Assembly (NCBI GenBank): GCA_011037195.1
Contig: JAAEAF010004391.1
Location: 1-64,000, forward strand
Length of the DNA stretch: 64,000 bases
Source of the DNA: Triatoma infestans
Lineage: Eukaryota > Arthropoda > Insecta > Hemiptera > Reduviidae
Direction: 5' to 3'
The notes under the pieces are model-generated. The model had not been told where the DNA came from. It did no database searches and saw only the letters and a list, made by a program, of their open reading frames with translations. Numbering within the stretch: the first letter of the stretch is position 1; every line of letters starts with the position of its first letter. The translations under genes were made by a program, and so were the position numbers. Shown piece by piece: positions 12,292-23,240 of the stretch.

Positions 12292-12930
12292 AAAAATCTG
12301 TTGTGCAACACTCAAACAACTTTCTCTTACTCCAGTTCTCAAAATTATAATTGACAACTTCAATGAAATACGTGGAAACCTGAAAAACTGTCCAGTACTA
12401 ATTTTCTTGAAACTCGGAATTTTGGCCATCTATTTATTTCAATTAATTTTTGTTTGGATGATAGAATTGTATAATCAACTGTGATAGCACTTTAGAGAAA
12501 AACATAACCCCACCCCTCCCCTAAAAGTGCCCTTGAATGAATTTTTCCAGAAAAATGTTTTGAATAAAAGTTGTAGATCTTTGTATGTTTAGTTGATATA
12601 CTAAATTTGAAGAAAATCATCGCAGCCATTTTTGAGAAAAACGCAAAAAAGTAAAAAAAAAAAAAACTATTAAAGTGGTACTTCCGGTTGAGGAATTTTC
12701 CGGTCAGATGACCCACTGTCAGATCCCATGTAGATACCTAAACGGAATATCAAGTTTCAACTTTCTACGGTTTTTCATTTTTGAGCTATGCTGTTCACAT
12801 ACACACACACATACAGACCATTTATTAAAAACACTTTTTTGGACTCAGAAGACCTCAAAACGGATATTTCCGGTCAAAATTCGATATCGATTACAATACT
12901 TCCTCTTACTAGGAGTAAGAGAAAGTAAAA
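12292..12930 (+). repeat. Family A repeat, single sub-unit copy
   Basis: Begins CTGTTGTGCAACACTCAAAC, contains one 'ccctcccctaaaagtgccctt' unit, ACTTCCGGTTGAGG, a CA tract at 12797-12814, and ends with the perfect hairpin CTCTTACTAGGAGTAAGAG then AAAGTA. It is about 640 bp, so the ~1 kb copies are explained by duplication of the middle. Confidence 0.85.
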
Positions 12931-13654
12931 AATAAGCTAATACACCTCCTTGATTGGTTGCGATTTTCTAATCCATAGAAGGTTTTAGAAAGCACGGGCA
13001 CATACCAAGTGTTGGAGAAGAATATATATACTTGTTAGAATATTTCCAAGTTCTTGGATTCCTTAAGGAAATTAATCCGGAATGGGCACTGTAAGTTGAG
13101 ATATCTCATTCCGACGCCTGTAAGAAAAGTAAATAGACCTCTTCTGGTCGCAGTATACTGTGCCCCCCTTTTTTTTTTGTTAAAAAAAAAAAACAGAAAT
13201 ATATACTCGCGATAAAAACATAATTTAGAAAATCTACCACTATTGCAACGCTTTATTTTTCAGAGAAACTGATAATTAGGACACATTTTTCAAAGGGGTG
13301 CGAGAATATATATATTGCACTTAAAAGGGGTAGGTGCCTAGTATTGAAAAGGTTAGGAACCGCTATTCTAAGAGACCATTATCTTTCCCTCCCTCTAAAG
13401 TGCTTCTTTAGTTTTATAAGTAGTTAGTTCTAGCGTCTGTATAACACATGGATTCATTAGAAAGTATTGCAACAATACCAAATTTTAAGAGCATCGGTTG
13501 ACCGGAAATGCGTTTTTAAAAAAATAGGGTTTCTTTAGTTTATTTAGTAAGTTTTTTTTAGGTTATTTTCTTGAAAACTGCCACAACGACTTTCTTTAGT
13601 GTTAGAATGTAAACTACACGGATAAGCTGGAAAGCACCAGAAATAATTTCCGGG
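12931..13654. other. No recognised gene; worn Family A-like segment
   Basis: Bases 13370-13560 weakly resemble reversed Family A ('cctccctctaaagtgctt', 'gaccggaaatgcg'). Nothing else is recognised. Confidence 0.4.
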
Positions 13655-13862
13655 TTAGCAGCTTATTTTCGTGGTCAATTATCGGTTTCGGTCTTTCGCC
13701 CATCATCAGGAAGTTTTATCAAAATAGTGTGCTAACATACGACTTTGCATAGAACAAATCTATTATGTTATCACACTGTTTTGACAAAACATCCTGATGT
13801 TGGGCGAGAATGCCCGAAACCAGTCGGTGACCATCGGTAGCAGGCTATCACGGAACATATCC
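13628..13862. repeat. Family B foldback element, second subfamily
   Basis: Two inverted arms: the left includes 'aagctggaaagca', 'ttcgtggtcaattatcggtttcgg' and a 'catcatcagg' core, and the right repeats these in reverse ('catcctgatgttgggcg', 'gcccgaaacc', 'tatcacggaacatatccctgat'). The right core at 13789-13829 could fold as a hammerhead-like three-way junction (see findings). It differs from the 15.7, 53 and 61 kb copies, so it is an older or separate subfamily. The ends are not precisely defined. Confidence 0.65.
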
Positions 13863-14081
13863 CTGATATACCGCGACATAAACCTACCATTTGTATTTTA
13901 AACATTTTTTCGGATGATTTGATTTAGGTGGTTTCTGGGAATAGCTAATTATTAAATGGCACAACCAAGTAATTCTGGACCTAAAGGTAGCGTGATCTCC
14001 AGTGGATAGTATCCATGTTTATTTAACTTTTAATCATTGCAATAATTTTGTATTTATTTAGTTCATGAAGGTTACAACAAT

Positions 14082-14275
14082 CTTTTTTTTTTTCTTTTTT
14101 AAATTTAAGGTGCGTCAAAATCTATGGTCATTAGCGCCCGGAGTCTCCTAGGTGTGCTGTAGAGTCTCCTAGGAAGAAAAAATCTAAGGGTAGCACAGCT
14201 AGACTCGAACCCGGGTCCTTCGCGTGGGAGTCCAGTACGCTAACCACTTAGCTATTCCTTTCCTTCGATAATCCA
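14082..14275 (-). mobile_element. tRNA-derived SINE (tRNA-Gly-like head)
   Basis: On the reverse strand the head reads GCTAAGTGGTTAGCG (A box), CTCCCACGCG (anticodon-loop region resembling tRNA-Gly with CCC) and GGACCCGGGTTCGAGTC (B box). A body of ~100 bases follows, then an A-rich tail (T run at 14082-14100). The body recurs at 46040-46110. The anticodon stem does not pair well, so this is a SINE and not a tRNA gene. No clear target duplication was seen. Confidence 0.75.
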
Positions 14276-15110
14276 TATTGAAATAGAGTTCTTTTGTAGA
14301 AAATAATTTTAATCATTGCAATTAGAAAAATATCTTGCGAGTATTTCAAAGCCAGATTTTTTTTAATAATTTAATAAGTGATCACATCAAAGGTAGTTAC
14401 ATAATATATGTTTTATATAGATTTTTACAAAATTATTACAATGAACTTAACTTAAATAATAATAAATACTTCGTTAATATGTTGCCAATTCTTATGGAAT
14501 AATTACAGAATATAACTTTTATTTTTAATAAAATACCGTACATTCCATCAGTGAGTGTTATACTTGATTTTTTTAATGACCTTAATTATTGCAATAGTTT
14601 TTGTAGTTGTTGCTTTAAAATGATATGCATGTTTGTAATAGAACATAGTTTGTAATAGTTTTCGACAGTTTTGTATTTTTTTTTTTTTTTACACAATTTC
14701 AGAAAGTATGAATAAAAACTTCGTCTTAAATAAAACAAAAATCTCTTAAAATAATGATTATTGCAAGTTAACAGATTAATAAAACTTAATCTTATACTAA
14801 ATTACATTGTTAGTGATTTAATGTAAAGTTTTTCGTTTTGACATTTCCTTATATTACAGTTACTAAATTTGGACTGTAGTAATATATTATAGTTTCATAA
14901 TACTGATGCGTCCGTAAAAAAAAATGTAATATATAAATAATTTTGAACTAAACTTTCCGCCTTTATTCTCTCTCCCAATACTTCTTGAACCTTACATTAT
15001 TACTTTCTCTTATTACTACTTGGTGACAAGTGGAAGTATTTTTCGATATAGAGTTTCTTCGAGAATTACACATTTTAAGAGCCACTGAGTACCAAACATG
15101 TGTTTTTTTT
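14276..15110. other. No recognised gene
   Basis: Very AT-rich, with T runs (e.g. 14673-14690). A short TACTTTCTCTTATTACTAC at ~15000 resembles a Family A end but the rest does not follow. Confidence 0.4.
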
Positions 15111-15119
15111 GTTGAAATA

Positions 15120-16532
15120 AGTCTATGCATTTTTACGCACAAAGACCGAAAATGCTCATTGAGTGAAAAACAGCTCACTACGCGTTATGGCCACTGTAAA
15201 ACATCCTCATCGCGAAATTCATATTATGGCTATCATGCTATACGATCACAACGCATTGTGGCAATGAAGAATAGCTATGACGCGTTCTGAGCACTAGTTG
15301 GTGTAATCATATCACGACGGGCAAGTTATAACTTGACGGCTTGAGTACAACGACGCATTAAACCATCAGTAGAGTTGTTTATTCATTTCTTGTCTGTTTC
15401 TGTGGGTGAACGTATATCAGCGCTAACCATGGACCAATAAAAAAGAAGTGTTTTATGATAAATTACGTGAGTTTGTGGAAAGAAGCACTGATCGCAGTTT
15501 TATCATGAGTATATATTTTATCATGAGCGCAAGTGTCGCTCAAAGAATATAAAATGGAACTCAAACTGCCATAGTAATAGTTCCTGTAAAAATAAATAGC
15601 AGTCAAACACTTATTTTTCATAACAAAAGTGATTTCTGATACAAGTAATTAATTTAAGTACATTGTTGTTGTTGTGGCGGTTGGTTCCGCAGAGCTGGAA
15701 AGCATCAGACACATTTTCCGTGGTAGCCTGTTTCGTTTTGTGGTCATCGACCGGTTTCGGGCGTTCGCCCATCTTCAGGATGCGTTATTCAGACAGTGTG
15801 ACAACACAGACTTGCACATAGCAGAGTTAGTTTTCACACTCCGAGTGTGTGAAAATGAGTGTGAAAACTAACTCTGCTCTGTGCAAGTCTGTGTTGTCAC
15901 ACTGTCTGAATAACGTATCCTGAAGATGGGCGAACGCCCGAAACCGGTCGATGACCACAAAACGAAGCAGGCTACCACGGAAAATGTCTCTGATACATTG
16001 TTGTTGTTTACTAATCGCCAATAAACATTTATGATTGTGTTAAATATTTGTTTTTTTTTTTTTAAACCCCAATAAATAACAAATGTCCTTTTATTTTAAT
16101 GACACGATTTCTTTATATTGTATTTAATAATGGCAATACGTCATGCAGCGGTTTTCAATTTTCAGCAGCAGAAAGAGCATTAAGGACATTGTCTGTCTGG
16201 TACTTATTACAGGACAAAAAATATTTCCTAAGGATATCTACCAAAAAGTTTCGAGACTAGTAGGACCCATATTGCAAATCACTGCGCGTTATATTCTAAT
16301 ATGGTTCCATCCGCGTCATGGCTTTTCTTCATTGCCACAATGCGTTGTGGTCGTATAGCATGATAGCCACAACACGAATTTCGCTATGTGGTCTTTCTGT
16401 GATTGCCACAACGCGTCGTGAACGTTTCCATAAGAGCCATAACACGAATTTCCGCGATGTGGATGTGACCACAACGCGTTGTGAGTTGTTTTTTCGCTCA
16501 ATTAGCATTTTCGGTCTTTGAGCGTAACACAT
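15120..16532. repeat. Large inverted repeat with a foldback element at its centre
   Basis: The left arm (15120-15287) and the right arm (16312-16532) are reverse complements over most of their length (shared 'aaagaccgaaaatgct', 'tggctatcatgctatacga', 'cacaacgcattgtggcaatgaag'). The right arm is longer because a 'cacaacgcgt..gtgttatggc' sub-repeat is present more often. The Family B copy at 15674-15993 lies almost exactly in the middle. No coding sequence is seen. Confidence 0.75.
15674..15993. repeat. Family B foldback element, compact copy with target duplication
   Basis: Two arms of ~150 bases in inverted orientation meet near 15835-15850. The flanks TACATTGTTGTTGTT at 15659-15673 and 15994-16008 are identical, a 15-bp target duplication. 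The left end starts GTGGCGGTTGGTTCCGC; the right end stops at GTCTCTGA, about 27 bases short of a full mirror image, and the same asymmetry is seen in two other copies. Each arm holds a hammerhead-like core (right arm 15915-15955). No protein is encoded, so it is non-autonomous. Confidence 0.85.
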
Positions 16533-16540
16533 ATATATTT

Positions 16541-17157
16541 CCGTCAGTATTTCTATACATCTGTGTATGGTCAATATAACTAAAATATATCGGAAAATTG
16601 CAGAAAATTCGAACTTGGTAATTCGTTTAATTTCTATTAGGGGACAATAAAGAGTTTTGATCAAAATCGGCGGTCAATCGAAATTACCACTTTACTAAAG
16701 TTTTATTTATTTTTTTTAATATTTTAGTTTTATGCAATTTGCGATTCCATCAGTTTATTATAAACTTGGTATATTAACTATATACATAAAGAGCTATAAC
16801 TTTTATATTTGAAAGATTTTTCCGGGGTGGAGGGGGGACTCATTTTAGGAGAGTTTTGGGAGAAGATGACGACGAAGACCTAAATTTATTGCCAAAATTC
16901 CAAATATTTATTGTCGCAAGGTGCAACACCTTTACTGAAATGTTGTTTTCGGGTTTCTGCAATTTTCTCGAACGAAAAAGAGTCGAACAAATTCCTTTAA
17001 ACCTTTTGTACTAACTAAAAACACATGTGGACCTATCATTGATATCTGAACTGTGAAAAAGATAAATAAAAACTAAACAAGTGGAAAGAAACGTTTATAA
17101 TACAGTACTAATAATAATAATATTCTTTATTCAAAATTATATACAAATATTATACAC
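16541..17157. other. No recognised gene; worn reverse Family A-like sequence and LINE tail
   Basis: Bases 16590-17050 weakly resemble reversed Family A. Near 17105-17135 a TAATAATAATATTCTTTATT string looks like the 3' tail of a reverse-strand LINE ending in AATAAAGAATATTATTATTATT-type repeats, but no coding part follows. Confidence 0.4.
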
Positions 17158-17660
17158 TTACGAGGGTAATAAGTAACGAGACAAATCGCTGTAGCTGAAA
17201 AACGATTTATTTAATCAATACACAATAGTTTTTTAGTGCGTCAAGTTGGCATCTTTGTACTTTTCTCATTAGATGTTCGAGAGTATTTGGTATAAGCATA
17301 ACCTCAAACTTATTCAGTTAACAAGAGCATTGCAGAGTCCGCTCAAGCATTGCACCTCGGAAGAAAAACGCTTCGTAATTATATTTTTAGTTGCAGAGGA
17401 TATCAAAGGTATAAGTGAAATCCACGAAAGAATATTGAACGTGTATGGGAATAATTGTTTAAACCGTTCGAATGTAAACACAAAGGGGAAAGAATAGTTT
17501 AAAAGTGACCGTGTAAGTGTCTGTGACCAGCAACGAAGTTGCAACTTCCTCCCTCGCGTTAACGCGTCAATTCAAGACAACAGGCGTATTACTGTTTAAC
17601 TGATAGTTGAAGAAGTGCACGCAACTGTCCATAACATTATTCAGAATAAGCTGCAGTAAA
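17158..17660 (+). pseudogene. mariner transposase, N-terminal fragment
   Basis: Bases 17158-17185 (TTACGAGGGTAATAAGTAAC) look like a mariner terminal repeat. The frame from ~17340 encodes a SEEKRFVIIFLVAED..EIHERILNVYGNNCLNRSNV segment, matching the N-terminal helix-turn-helix DNA-binding region of a mariner group ('RF.I.FL..EG....IH..L...YG..C.SRS.V'). In later frames the text continues with VSVCDQQRS and RRIT.., then stops and frameshifts intervene. The DDD catalytic part is missing. It is a dead 5' fragment; the transposase would have bound its terminal repeats and cut at TA. Confidence 0.75.
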
Positions 17661-18856
17661 TCGTATTAATATAAAGTGCCAGTATACACTACTATCTCCA
17701 GCAAATCTGTAAAATATATTGATTTATGAAGAATTGGTTGTGATTTAGGGAAAAGCTATATAAAAAAAAAAAAAACCCTACCATTTATACATATAACTTT
17801 TAAATTAAGGAATGTTTAACCCTACTACGTCTGCACTCATCGCTCAAGTCATAGTCCCCTACTGTCAGCACAGGTTATTGTGATTTGCTTCACACCTGGT
17901 AAAGAATTTTAAGGTGACCTTTTTAATGTGATGTTCAATGTAGTCCATTTTTGTGCTTAGATGGAGATCTGAAGTACGGGTATAGCGAGTGGAAGATGTC
18001 ACCAGCCTTAGAAACTTATTTTATGTTAGTTGTAACGAGGTGATGTTGAATCACACGTCACGTTCCAAGAAGGGCAATCGTATAGTAACATACGTCTGTA
18101 TGGGAGAAGCCTCTAGCCTGTACTTACTACCTTGTAGAGGAGAAGCTTATTCTCTGGTGAGAGAAAGAAACGTGTTACATATGAATCAATCCAGGAAGTT
18201 TGGGACTTACTCTATCAATCCTTAGAGACAGCTCTACCAGAGGGGAGGGGAGATTCTATGACTGCTGAGAAGATGGATGGGAAATAGGTTGATTGGGGCA
18301 TCTGCTATAACTTAGGACCGCCATCGCAGTCCGAAAAGGCTCTTTGTGAGGTGTACTCGGGTGCATAAAAGCCACGAATAAACCCTGCTTAGAATGGCCT
18401 CAAAGGTGGAGAACGATCTGAAAGTGATGCGCATCAGATCCATAGCAGAAGAAAGTAAATGATTGGGATGGCTGGGAGGCAATTCTTCAGGCAAAGACCA
18501 AACTGCTTCAAGGACCACAGATCCAAAGGAATATGTCCCTAAAATGTTTTCAGGTGGTTCAGCTGAGCTAGGCTAATTTATTAATAGAGGTTTATCCAGT
18601 TGATTTTTAATCACTCAATAGAATGTTTTTTTTATAAATATTTTTTCTATCGATATTACAACATATTCCTTGTCATTATCAAAATTGTTATTATCTTAAA
18701 CCAATATTTTGGTTTCGTCCTTTATTTTATTAATTGCCTGTTATTTTTACTTTTTTACAATAATTTAAAAATGCATTTAATCTTGAAAATTCTACTTTGC
18801 AAACTGAACGCGATCTTAATTCTAGAGGCGAATAAGAGTAAGCAAAAATAGGATTA
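17661..18856. other. No recognised gene
   Basis: Frames at 17989-18225, 18312-18518 and 18600-18851 show no recognisable domain. The base composition is ordinary for the window. Some sequence at 18230-18540 is less AT-rich and might be a worn transposon, but I cannot name it. Confidence 0.4.
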
Positions 18857-18900
18857 AAATCTGGTGTGAAACATACACACGGACTTTTTATTACAGCAAT
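18857..18900 (+). repeat. Family A 5'-end fragment
   Basis: CTGGTGTGAAACATACACAC followed by a degraded ACTTT..TTAC motif; the rest of the family is absent. Confidence 0.5.
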
Positions 18901-20655
18901 TTATTTTACGTACATATTATAGACAGTTTTCATTTCATACTTCTAAATTCAATTGTTCCACAATAGCTGGGAGAATCCAATGTGGCGGAATTTACAAGGA
19001 CATAAGCATCCACGTAAAAAAAATCTTCTACGATATCGCCTATGATATCACAGGAGGCGTAATAGTGGATGGAAGCGGGGATTTAAGAATGAAAATAAGT
19101 CATTCAACTTCAACGAGTAACAAAATTTTGTAAATAATATAATTGGTTGCAAAATTGATTGGTGAATTGTTTGTATTTACTAAAAATTCCTTCATTAACC
19201 TTCTGTTATGAAGATACTTAGATGATTAGATCAACTAAAAGACAAACTGATAAAAGTTTAGATTTGTCCACTAATCCTTTCACAATCATGAACTAAACGC
19301 AGGACTGAGCCATTTATTTATATGATTTACTTGATTGCTGCATTTAAGGAAGATCTATTTAAGTTTGCTTAGACATATATATATATATTTATGGTAAGCC
19401 ACCTGGTCGAATCCGGTTTTAGCCCGATGCTAAATATGGCCAAAACTCGTAAACAAGACTCAGGGAAAAGAATGCAAGAAATCTTTGTTGATGCTAAGCC
19501 GTGTACATAGTTTTTTTTGAAGGTTTTTATAATAATTAAAGTTGCATAATAAAATTAATAAGGTTTTAATCATTCAGTATTAATAACCTTCTTTTAATGA
19601 CCAATTTTCATAATAGCACTCATTCTTGAAATAAATATCTTTTATTAAAGTAATTTATTCACATTTGAAAATAATGATAGCATTGAATTATTATTCTGTT
19701 AATTTTCTGTGTTATTTTGAATTATATAATTAAATATACTTCCTAAAATTATCACTATGTATGTGAGTAATAATAGAATTATCGAATATGTTCCATGGGT
19801 CGTCAGACCCCTAATTTCTTCTGCATCAAAATATTGTTCACGTAGACAGAAACAATGGATGAAACGTGATCCGAAAATTACTTTTACGTGTGTAATATCT
19901 CTATATAATATAAAGTTACTTTCAAAGTTTTGATAGAAAATACTTGTGATTAGAATCTAATTGTATTTATAGCCAAGCTGGGGAACTTAGGCTATTCAAT
20001 TTTTTGGAGCTTATTGTGTATATTCCAAATGGGGTGAATTTAGTTTTATTAAATCATTTCTAATCAGACCTAGTTGGATATATTGTTTAAAGGTCAAAAT
20101 CTACAATTTAGATTATAATGATTTGGTTGAGGTACACTTAATCTGTATAACATCGATTCGATTCAGATATCGAACACTATTTACAGCACTTTCTCTTTCT
20201 ATACTATTGTCATATTTTTACATATTCACTTTAAACTCAGAATTTATCATGACCTTTGATTGTCCTTAAGGGTATGAGGGGGAGGTGGAAGAAGCCCATT
20301 TTATAGGCAGGAGTTTAGAATAGAGACTTCTCCAGACTTTTTCGTCGAAAGCTTTTATCATTCATAAATGTCAAACCTCACAATGTGCCGCAGTAAGTTT
20401 GTCGTTCCATACAGGTTGAACAAACAGAGAATAAGTGAGAGAGTTTGTGAAGGGGAGGGCCAAAGTAGCTGAGTGGAAATGCCTTAGACGTTGTTCATAT
20501 TTAATTTGTTTCCTTCGTTGTTATATTGTTTGTTTGCAGAGTTGTAATGTCATTGCCATGTTAGCAATTAAAATTAATAAATAGTAATAAATTATGTTTT
20601 AATAATTTTAATGGGGTTTTTGTGGGGTTGGTGAGGAAAAAAAATTAGAAGAGTG
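18901..20655. other. No recognised gene
   Basis: AT-rich sequence with a short (AT)n run at 19376-19390. I found no coding, RNA or repeat structure that I can support. Confidence 0.45.
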
Positions 20656-20659
20656 CAGC

Positions 20660-20817
20660 AACTCTGCTCTGTGCAAGTCTGTGTTGTCACACTGTCTGAA
20701 TAACGCATCCTGAAGATGGGCCAACGCCCGAAACCGGTCGATGACCACAAAACGAAGCAGGCTACCACGGAAAATGTCTCTGATGCTTTCCAGCTCTGCG
20801 GAACCAACCACCACAAC
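20660..20817 (-). repeat. Family B single arm (half element)
   Basis: One arm only, ending GAACCAACCACCACAAC on the right. It contains the hammerhead-like core at 20704-20753 with loop CAAC in place of GAAC. No opposite arm lies nearby, so it is either a truncated copy or a one-arm insertion. It directly abuts a LINE C-terminal fragment. Confidence 0.75.
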
Positions 20818-20859
20818 AAAAATATTTGCCTCTGGATGAATTGGAGATGTCTCTTAATA

Positions 20860-21030
20860 AAAGGCAGAGAGATAAATGCACGTCTGTCATCTCTACTTGT
20901 TGGCATAGATGGCAGGTTGGAGAATCTTGTGACACCAATATGAAAGAGATGTGATGGCAGATATCCATGATCCGCAAGCATACGAAAGCATGTGACTGCA
21001 ATGCGCAAAGTAGGAGCAAGATATAATCTC
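20860..21030 (-). pseudogene. LINE C-terminal fragment
   Basis: Two reverse frames together show the C-terminal pattern of Jockey/R1-type LINEs: AVTCFRMLADHGYLPSHLF in one, then a switch of frame to DSPTCHLCQQVEMTDVHLSLC. This corresponds to the usual 'TGH......L..I......C..C....MT..H....C' tail. A single frameshift separates the parts. No RT core is present. Dead. Confidence 0.65.
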
Positions 21031-21224
21031 TCTTTGTCTCACTGAGCGTTCCCTCTTTTTTTCCGGTAATATTTTATGTTTTCATCGGCAGCCGTTTTGC
21101 ATTAACATTACTTTTGATGATAGGCCCTAACAGTCGGAAATTCAACCGGGTCCACGAAAATAGGTAAAGTGAGACGTCTTTTCATTTCCAGTGGATACTA
21201 CTCTTTTGTAAAAGAAAATCCCCC

Positions 21225-21498
21225 GCTAAAGAGAGCATTCCTTCAAGACAGTCTTGTTGTAGACACCAAGGAGAATACATCTGGACTGTACCAGTTTTAA
21301 GTTATAGCATAAGAGTTTATTATAAGCTTATTATTGTGATATTTTAAAGTAACTTAATTTCTTTTAGAGAATATATTTATTTTAAAAACAGTGGTGCTCT
21401 CTTGATTATTACTAATACTTCTATCTCAAACATACATACAAGCCCTTTTACAAAACCGCTCGTGCTACATACAATCACATCACACCAATCACATTTCA
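21225..21498 (+). repeat. Family C, 5'-truncated copy
   Basis: Shares with 7467-8012 the segments 'cattccttcaagacagtct', 'gaatatatttattttaaaaacagtgg', 'aagcccttttacaaaaccgctcgtgctac' and the end ACATTTCA. It also serves as an empty-site paralogue for the BEL insertion, since the sequence around the insertion point is uninterrupted here (21370-21430). Confidence 0.7.
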
Positions 21499-22294
21499 CT
21501 AGCCAGCCGTCTACACACCACACACTGGCCTATCTCTCTGTCTATCTCTCATTTAGTTTCTCTCCCCGTCTCTTAAACTCTTAATTAAGTCAAGTCCTTA
21601 GTATTATAAGTGTATATATATATTAATTAATTATAGTGCAGTAGCAATAACATTTAGTTATTAATTATAATCCCCTGAAACTCCCACTACAGCATTTATT
21701 TGTATAGATAGTATACGGAGTGGATCAACTAAATCTGCTTTTTGCAATTCTATGTTATCACACTGTTTTGATCAAAAACATCCTGATGATGGGTGAACGC
21801 AGGCTATCACGGAAAATATCTCTGATAATATACGAAGTTTAAAAGAAAATCTTCAAGCTGTTTTCGAGTAAATCGCTTCAGCAATGTTGGCGATAACCAA
21901 AAAGGAATAAAAAGTTGGAGCTACCTGCGGTTTTTTTTTTCTATTTAGTGATATTTTGTTCACACCTTTTCATGCACACTTACACACCATTCACCACATA
22001 GACACACATTCACTAGAAATTTTTTTTTTTCAGGGATTTTTCACTCTCAGGGTTCTTAAATATGTTGTATTTCCATGAAAACTCTAATGCAAAAATTTGA
22101 CACGCTCGCAAGTGGAATATACACCAATACGGAATATAATATTCATATTCACAAATCACAGAACACACAACACGCATATACAAGTTAAGAGGGTGACTAT
22201 TCTCCAAATAAAAAACTTTCGCTAATTTATGGGACTGTGATCAGATGTAAAAAATAGGATTGCTCTAATACAGTGTAAAAAAAAAAAAAAAAAA
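21499..22294. other. Mostly unassigned; Family B remnant inside
   Basis: Apart from 21745-21832 (a Family B arm, listed separately) I see AT-rich sequence, a polypyrimidine run near 21525-21575, and A/T runs. No gene. Confidence 0.4.
21745..21832 (+). repeat. Family B arm with the core deleted
   Basis: Resembles the right arm of the 13.6 kb copy ('ttatcacactgttttgatcaaaaacatcctgatgatggg' and 'ggctatcacggaaaatatctctgat'), but the segment that should carry GCCCGAAACC is missing, which removes half of the hammerhead-like core. Confidence 0.65.
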
Positions 22295-22610
22295 AATCTG
22301 GTATGAAACACCCAAACGACTATCTCTTACTGCAGTTTGTATCGTTATAAAAAACAAATTTTCTATACACTTATAATTCTTACTAAAAATGTAGTTATCT
22401 TCAAACAAACTACATTTTTCTGCAAGAAAAATTTGCAGAAAACCGAAAACCTACTCAGTAAAAAAAAAAACTCACTTCCGGTTAACCCTTCTTTCTTGCA
22501 ATATATTAAATTTTAAAGTTTACCCCATCTTAAAAGTCCTTTTAAATGAATTTTCCCGGCGAACTGTTTCAAATAAGTGTTATAGTTCTTAATATGTGTA
22601 GTTGTGTACT
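22295..22610 (+). repeat. Family A, 5' part, diverged
   Basis: Starts CTGGTATGAAACACCCAAAC / CTATCTCTTACTGC and continues to ACTTCCGGTTAACCC and 'aatgaattttcccggcgaac'. It is truncated before the CA tract. Confidence 0.65.
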
Positions 22611-22829
22611 GTAGAGCTACTCCAACAAAGCCGTACGGCCAAACGAATGACTATAAGGCATTTGATCGGGCAACTAAAGGCTTAACAAGTACATGCATCG
22701 CATGGGCTTGGCAACGAATAGCCTGTATAGATTTTGTCAGGAAGTAGAAGAAACAGTAACGCACGACGTATTGTGAGGGGCTTCTATAGCAGTGATTTTT
22801 CTTCTCTGGACATGAGAAACTGATGCCTT

Positions 22830-22939
22830 TGAAATGTTATTGGTGTGTTGAGTTGTTGTGTGTTTGTAGCAGTAGTTGGTGTAGCACGAGCGGTTTAGTA
22901 AAAGGGCTTGGTAGTATATATGTTTAAGAGAGAAGTATT
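22830..22939 (-). repeat. Family C copy, part 1 (split by the BEL element)
   Basis: Reverse complement matches the end of Family C: TGAAATG (its terminal CA end), 'gttgttgtgtgtttgtagcag', 'gtagcacgagcggtttagtaaaagggcttg'. It stops at GTATT (22935-22939), the BEL target site, and continues at 39202. Confidence 0.75.
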
Positions 22940-23207
22940 TGTTCGGTCGGCTCCCTTTGAGGGATTAACTCTGCCTCGATATTTTAACTTGGTAATTTTC
23001 CCACGCCTGCCTCTCTTACGCGCCTACTCCGCCCGTGCGTGCGTACGCGTTAATCCGCTTGCCTTTAAAATAATTTCATCGCCCGCATATTTCCCACGCC
23101 TTCCCACCCCTTTTTTACCTCCCTCTTCGGTGGTGGGATGGCGGCGCCTTTTATCTCTCTGTTCGCGCCTAACGTTTACTTCCCCACACTCTAGAATCCT
23201 TCCTTTC

Positions 23208-23214
23208 TATAAAA
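23208..23214 (+). promoter_or_regulatory. BEL LTR TATA box (5' LTR)
   Basis: TATAAAA, repeated at 38655-38661 in the 3' LTR. A transcription start would be expected ~25-30 bases downstream, that is, inside or just at the LINE target site. Confidence 0.65.
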
Positions 23215-23227
23215 CCTTTTTTTTCAC

Positions 23228-23240
23228 TGTTCGTCCAGCT
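23228..23240 (+). repeat. LINE target duplication, copy 1
   Basis: TGTTCGTCCAGCT. Identical copies lie at 29868-29880 and 32143-32155. The single unoccupied copy is at 38675-38687 in the 3' LTR. Confidence 0.93.

Larger units (their letters stand above)
22940..23240 (+). repeat. BEL 5' LTR, left part
   Basis: Matches 38386-38687 of the 3' LTR with only a few differences (e.g. one missing C at ~23158, T/C at ~23197). It carries the TATA box at 23208 and ends with the 13-bp sequence where the LINEs inserted. Confidence 0.92.

Noticed and set aside
14212..14270. Functional tRNA-Gly(CCC) gene on the reverse strand
   Set aside because: The anticodon stem does not pair and the segment is joined to a SINE body with an A-rich tail.
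22640..22790. Reverse-transcriptase motif A-like DYKAFDRA at ~22651
   Set aside because: A short match followed by stop codons; no other RT motif nearby.
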